Source of the DNA: Gammaproteobacteria bacterium
Lineage (GTDB): Bacteria > Pseudomonadota > Gammaproteobacteria > GRL18
Assembly: GCA_015488755.1 (NCBI GenBank)
Contig: WFNB01000104.1
Span: forward strand, 124,001 to 188,000
DNA: 64,000 nucleotides
Direction: 5' to 3'
This document shows, one piece after another, positions 60,829 to 64,000 of this stretch. The notes under the pieces are model-generated. The model made no database searches, was not told the origin of the DNA, and saw nothing but the letters and a program-made list of their open reading frames with translations. Each line of letters starts with the position of its first letter. Within the stretch, counting starts at the first letter, position 1. A program made the position numbers and the translations under genes.

Positions 60829-61048
60829 GGATAAGGTACTCTAAAGGATAAATCCCTAAGAGTACCTAATGCAGGACAAGGTGCTTTAAGGAATAAATCC
60901 CTAAGAGCACCTAACGCAGGATAAGGTGCTCTAAGGAATAAATCCCTAAGAGTACCTAACGCAGGATAAGGTGCTCTAAGGAATGAATTCCTAAGAGCAC
61001 CTAACGCAGGATAAGGTGCTCTAAGGAATGAATTCCTAAGAGCACCTA
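60829..61048 (+). repeat. Five tandem 45-bp imperfect-palindrome units
   Basis: Hairpins begin at 60834, 60879, 60924, 60969, 61014, e.g. AGGTGCTCTAAGGAATGAATTCCTAAGAGCACCT. Confidence 0.93.
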
Positions 61049-61054
61049 AACACA

Positions 61055-61091
61055 GATAAATAATTTTTTATCTGTTTAAAAATTATTTATC
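61055..61091 (+). promoter_or_regulatory. AT-rich hairpin in hpf leader, overlapping a mutually exclusive hairpin
   Basis: GATAAATAATTTTT (9-nt loop) AAAAATTATTTATC, 14-bp perfect stem; competing CAGATAAA...TTTATCTG at 61053-61074. Confidence 0.6.
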
Positions 61092-61113
61092 ATATAACGA
61101 GGAGCTAAATCTT

Positions 61114-61437
61114 ATGCAAATAGATATAACCGGACATCATATCGATATCACTGATTCACTACGTGATTACGTTAACCAGAAAATGGAGCGTGTTGAGCGT
61201 CATTTTGATATTGTGAATAATAGTCATGTTATTTTAAGTGTAGAGAAACAACGCCAAAAAGCAGAAGCAACATTGATGGTCAAAGGAAGCAAAGTGTTTG
61301 CTGAAGCAGTTGATGAAGATATGTATTCTGCCATCGACAGTTTAATTGATAAGCTTGATCGCCAAGTGAAAAAACACAAAGAAAAAATGACTAATCACCA
61401 TCGTGGTGAAGAAAGTCTGAAAACACACGAGTTATAA
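61114..61437 (+). CDS. hpf: Ribosome hibernation promoting factor
   Basis: MQIDITGHHIDITDSLRDYVNQKMERVERHFD; between rpoN and ptsN. Confidence 0.96.
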   Translation: MQIDITGHHIDITDSLRDYVNQKMERVERHFDIVNNSHVILSVEKQRQKAEATLMVKGSKVFAEAVDEDMYSAIDSLIDKLDRQVKKHKEKMTNHHRGEESLKTHEL

Positions 61438-61443
61438 TTTAGT

Positions 61444-61673
61444 GCCCTCTGTTGCTAATTAACCTGAACTTTGGATAAGATGATCTTGAAATAACTTCAG
61501 AGTGTTGATTAGCCTGTATTTGTGGAAGAGGTCTCTTTGGCATGGATGCCAAAGTGAAGCCTACAAGGATGTATTTACGGCGACTTCTGTAACAAATGCA
61601 GGCTAATCAATACGTTACTGATTCAGTTATCCAGAACTCAGGTTAATTACTTATGTTTGCAGAGGGCTTTTTT
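61444..61673 (+). terminator. hpf terminator apparently split by a MITE in its loop
   Basis: GCCCTCTG (61444-61451) and CAGAGGGC (61660-61667) followed by TTTTTT; the MITE lies between. Confidence 0.72.
61461..61644 (+). mobile_element. MITE-like element family 1, copy 2 (184 bp), TSD AATT
   Basis: TIRs AACCTGAACTTTGGATAA ... TTATCCAGAACTCAGGTT; flanks AATT (61457-61460, 61645-61648). Confidence 0.88.
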
Positions 61674-61699
61674 ACTATGATGTCTTTAACTAAATAACC

Positions 61700-62149
61700 A
61701 TGAAATTTAATAATCTTATCAAGATTGATCAAATTCAACTCAATAATAGCGCTACCAGTAAAAAAAAGGTATTAGAAACTATCAGTCAGATTGTCAATGA
61801 CAATTACCCAGAATTGAGCACTCACTCTGTATTTGAAACACTCATTGAGCGAGAACGACTGGGTAGCACAGGCATTGGTCATGGTGTGGCTCTACCCCAT
61901 GGACGTTTAAGTGACTGTACAGATACCATTGGTATTTTTATCAGTCTGAGCGAAGGTATTGATTACGATGCCATTGACGGCCAACCGGTTCAGCTTCTTT
62001 TTACCTTATTAGTGCCGGATAATTCCACTGAAGAACATTTAAAAATATTAGCCAAACTGGCTGAATTTTTTCGCAATGAAACAAATCGACAAACACTTAA
62101 TAACGCAACATCTCCTGAAAGCGTCTATAATATCCTTATTAATATTTAA
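61700..62149 (+). CDS. ptsN: Nitrogen PTS EIIA protein
   Basis: LIERERLGSTGIGHGVALPHGRLSDCTDTIGIF; PVQLLFTLLVPDNSTEEHLKILAKLAEFF. Confidence 0.96.
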   Translation: MKFNNLIKIDQIQLNNSATSKKKVLETISQIVNDNYPELSTHSVFETLIERERLGSTGIGHGVALPHGRLSDCTDTIGIFISLSEGIDYDAIDGQPVQLLFTLLVPDNSTEEHLKILAKLAEFFRNETNRQTLNNATSPESVYNILINI

Positions 62150-62242
62150 GATGAACACCCACACACCATCAGAATAACACCAAAAGCACAGGTATCACTC
62201 AGTGCAAATAAATTAATAGCAAACATCTATGGCACTGATTAT

Positions 62243-62716
62243 ATGAGCATCTCACCCCTACCAGAACATGGTGTACTCATCCGATTAAACACAATGGGTA
62301 TTTATTTTATTGGTGATAGCGGCTCAGGCAAGTCAGAAACGGCTCTGCAACTTATCCATCAAGGTGCTCAGCTTGTCTGTGACGATGCACCAGAACTTTC
62401 CCTGAAAAATAACACTATTGTTGGCACCTGTCCTGATGGCTTTCACGGTAAGATGCACATACATGATTTAGGTATTATTAATATCAAAAAAGTGATTGGT
62501 CAACATGCCTTTGTAAAACAATCTACAATTGATTTTGTTTTTAATCTGACCAAAACTAAGAGGTATAGCCCATGTTCCCCACAGCAATTATTATATGCCA
62601 ATCAACAGCAGTGGCAGTTTCAGCAGTGCCCTGTCTCTGGTATCGGCATACACTTATATCCTAATCGCGATATTGCCACCATTATCAATACAGCGATAAA
62701 CTATTATCTTTTTTAA
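62243..62716 (+). CDS. hprK: Short HPr kinase/phosphorylase-like protein
   Basis: GIYFIGDSGSGKSETALQLIHQGAQLVCDDAPEL; between ptsN and rapZ. Confidence 0.88.
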   Translation: MSISPLPEHGVLIRLNTMGIYFIGDSGSGKSETALQLIHQGAQLVCDDAPELSLKNNTIVGTCPDGFHGKMHIHDLGIINIKKVIGQHAFVKQSTIDFVFNLTKTKRYSPCSPQQLLYANQQQWQFQQCPVSGIGIHLYPNRDIATIINTAINYYLF

Positions 62717-62783
62717 TATCATAAGCAACTTGTTCTCTGTAGGTTTAAGTTCATTACCATTCAATGCCAAAAGGATTTATTGC

Positions 62784-63638
62784 ATGAAACTACAAATTGT
62801 CAGTGGCCTATCAGGTTCAGGAAAAACCATTGCACTGCAGGTACTTGAAGATCTTGGCTACTATTGCATTGATAATCTTCCCTTAGAGTTACTTTCTGAG
62901 TTGGTTGACAAAAGCTTAAAAAATCGCCTTTACATCGACAAAATTGCGGTAGGGATTGATGCTCGAACAGCAGGTAATAATTTTGCTAACTTTTCTGATA
63001 TCTTACAAAAAATAAAACAGATGGCTATTGACTGCCATGTTTTATTTCTCCATGCAGACGTCCCAATATTACTCAAACGTTTTAGTGAAACCCGACGTAA
63101 ACATCCTTTGACTAATTATCAAACATCATTAGAAGAAGCCATTAATCGTGAACGTCTGATCTTACAATTGATTCAGGATGAAGCCAGCCAAAAAATTGAT
63201 ACCTCTAATACCAATGTTCACCAATTACGTGATCGCATAAAAAATATCATCACTTTAAACGATCACCCTATAATGGCTCTACAATTTTTATCTTTTGGCT
63301 TTAAACATGGACTTCCTGATGATATGGACATTATGTTTGATATGCGTTGCCTGCCCAACCCTCATTGGGAACCTGCTCTGCGTCCGCTCACAGGCAAAGA
63401 TCAAGCTGTCGTCGATTTTTTAACACAGCATGATAGCTGCAATGAGATGTTTCACGATATTACTCATTATATTGATAAGTGGCTCAACTGTTATGAAGAC
63501 AATAACCGCAATTATTTAACCATTGCCATTGGCTGTACCGGTGGACAGCATCGCTCTGTTTATATGGTAGAGCGCTTAGCTCAGTATTTTCAACAACATA
63601 GAGAAGCCGTTATCGCCCGCCATAAAGAACTCCTTTAA
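62784..63638 (+). CDS. rapZ: RNase adapter RapZ (track ORF start 62730; ATG 62784 preferred)
   Basis: MKLQIVSGLSGSGKTIALQVLEDLGYYCIDNLPLELL; IAIGCTGGQHRSVYMVERLA. Confidence 0.96.
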   Translation: MKLQIVSGLSGSGKTIALQVLEDLGYYCIDNLPLELLSELVDKSLKNRLYIDKIAVGIDARTAGNNFANFSDILQKIKQMAIDCHVLFLHADVPILLKRFSETRRKHPLTNYQTSLEEAINRERLILQLIQDEASQKIDTSNTNVHQLRDRIKNIITLNDHPIMALQFLSFGFKHGLPDDMDIMFDMRCLPNPHWEPALRPLTGKDQAVVDFLTQHDSCNEMFHDITHYIDKWLNCYEDNNRNYLTIAIGCTGGQHRSVYMVERLAQYFQQHREAVIARHKELL

Positions 63639-63731
63639 GCATATATCATATATCCCTTTTGCGCCTCTATTAAAGACACAATTTTCAGCATATAATTCTT
63701 ACTTCTTTCAATTGTTTAAGGGTTCGGTTGC

Positions 63732-64000
63732 ATGGGTGTCTCATTATTACTCATCACTCACGACAATGTCGGCAGTAGCTTATTAGACACAGCCACCAAT
63801 ATGATGGCGGTCTCACCTCTGAGCTGCAAAAATCTGGCTGTCACAAAGAGTATGGACATTGAACAAGGCTACACTCAGGCGCACCAGCTATGTAGTCAGT
63901 TCAATAAAGACGATGATATTCTTATTATTACCGACATGTATGGCTCAACTCCCAGTAATATTGCCGCTAAATTAGTCGAACATAATCGTTCTCAGCAACT
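63732..64000 (+). CDS. PTS EIIA (mannose/fructose-type) protein, 3'-truncated by window edge
   Basis: Manual translation MGVSLLLITHDNVGSSLLDTATNMMAVSPLSCKNLAVTKSMDIEQGYTQAHQLCSQFNKDDDILIITDMYGSTPSNIAAKLVE. Confidence 0.9.
   Translation, partial: MGVSLLLITHDNVGSSLLDTATNMMAVSPLSCKNLAVTKSMDIEQGYTQAHQLCSQFNKDDDILIITDMYGSTPSNIAAKLVEHNRSQQ

Noticed and set aside
60829-61048. CRISPR-like array
   Set aside because: Units are directly tandem with a fixed 45-bp period and no variable spacers; each unit is itself a hairpin

Overview
AT-rich gammaproteobacterial chromosome segment, mostly housekeeping genes in familiar neighbourhoods: gshA (partial), perM/DUF2066, nadK-recN-fur-bamE, rnfH-ratA-smpB, rsmE, nudE-cysQ, two MCE/Mla-type lipid transport loci, nhaA, a copper-type TonB receptor, sodB, hisG-hisD-hisC, murA, yrbG-kdsC-lptCAB-rpoN-hpf-ptsN-hprK-rapZ and a partial PTS EIIA. 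No rRNA, tRNA, CRISPR array or complete IS was found. The most novel signal is a three-copy, about 50-aa microprotein family (MQQLDIEI.RYEEK...AV.RNLP.A.I.QY..FL) at about 12.5, 22.1 and 42.8 kb. It is absent from the ORF track, and every copy has the same upstream module (GGTAATTTTTCAC ... TTTCGCTATTATAAT), which suggests a small undescribed regulon. Other non-coding structure: (i) three dispersed stem-loops with a constant loop and compensating variable stems; (ii) a 183-184 bp MITE-like element in two copies with 18-bp TIRs and 4-bp target duplications, one apparently inserted in the loop of the hpf terminator; (iii) a second MITE-like family, one copy of which supplies the end of kdsC; (iv) five 45-bp tandem hairpin units between rpoN and hpf, followed by two mutually exclusive AT-rich hairpins; (v) a scar/accessory region (12.4-16.3 kb) with a truncated MFS gene, an AAA/PD-(D/E)XK gene, a frameshifted HigB-like toxin next to its antitoxin, and an IS30 transposase remnant. 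All assignments come from reading the sequence; no database search was run.
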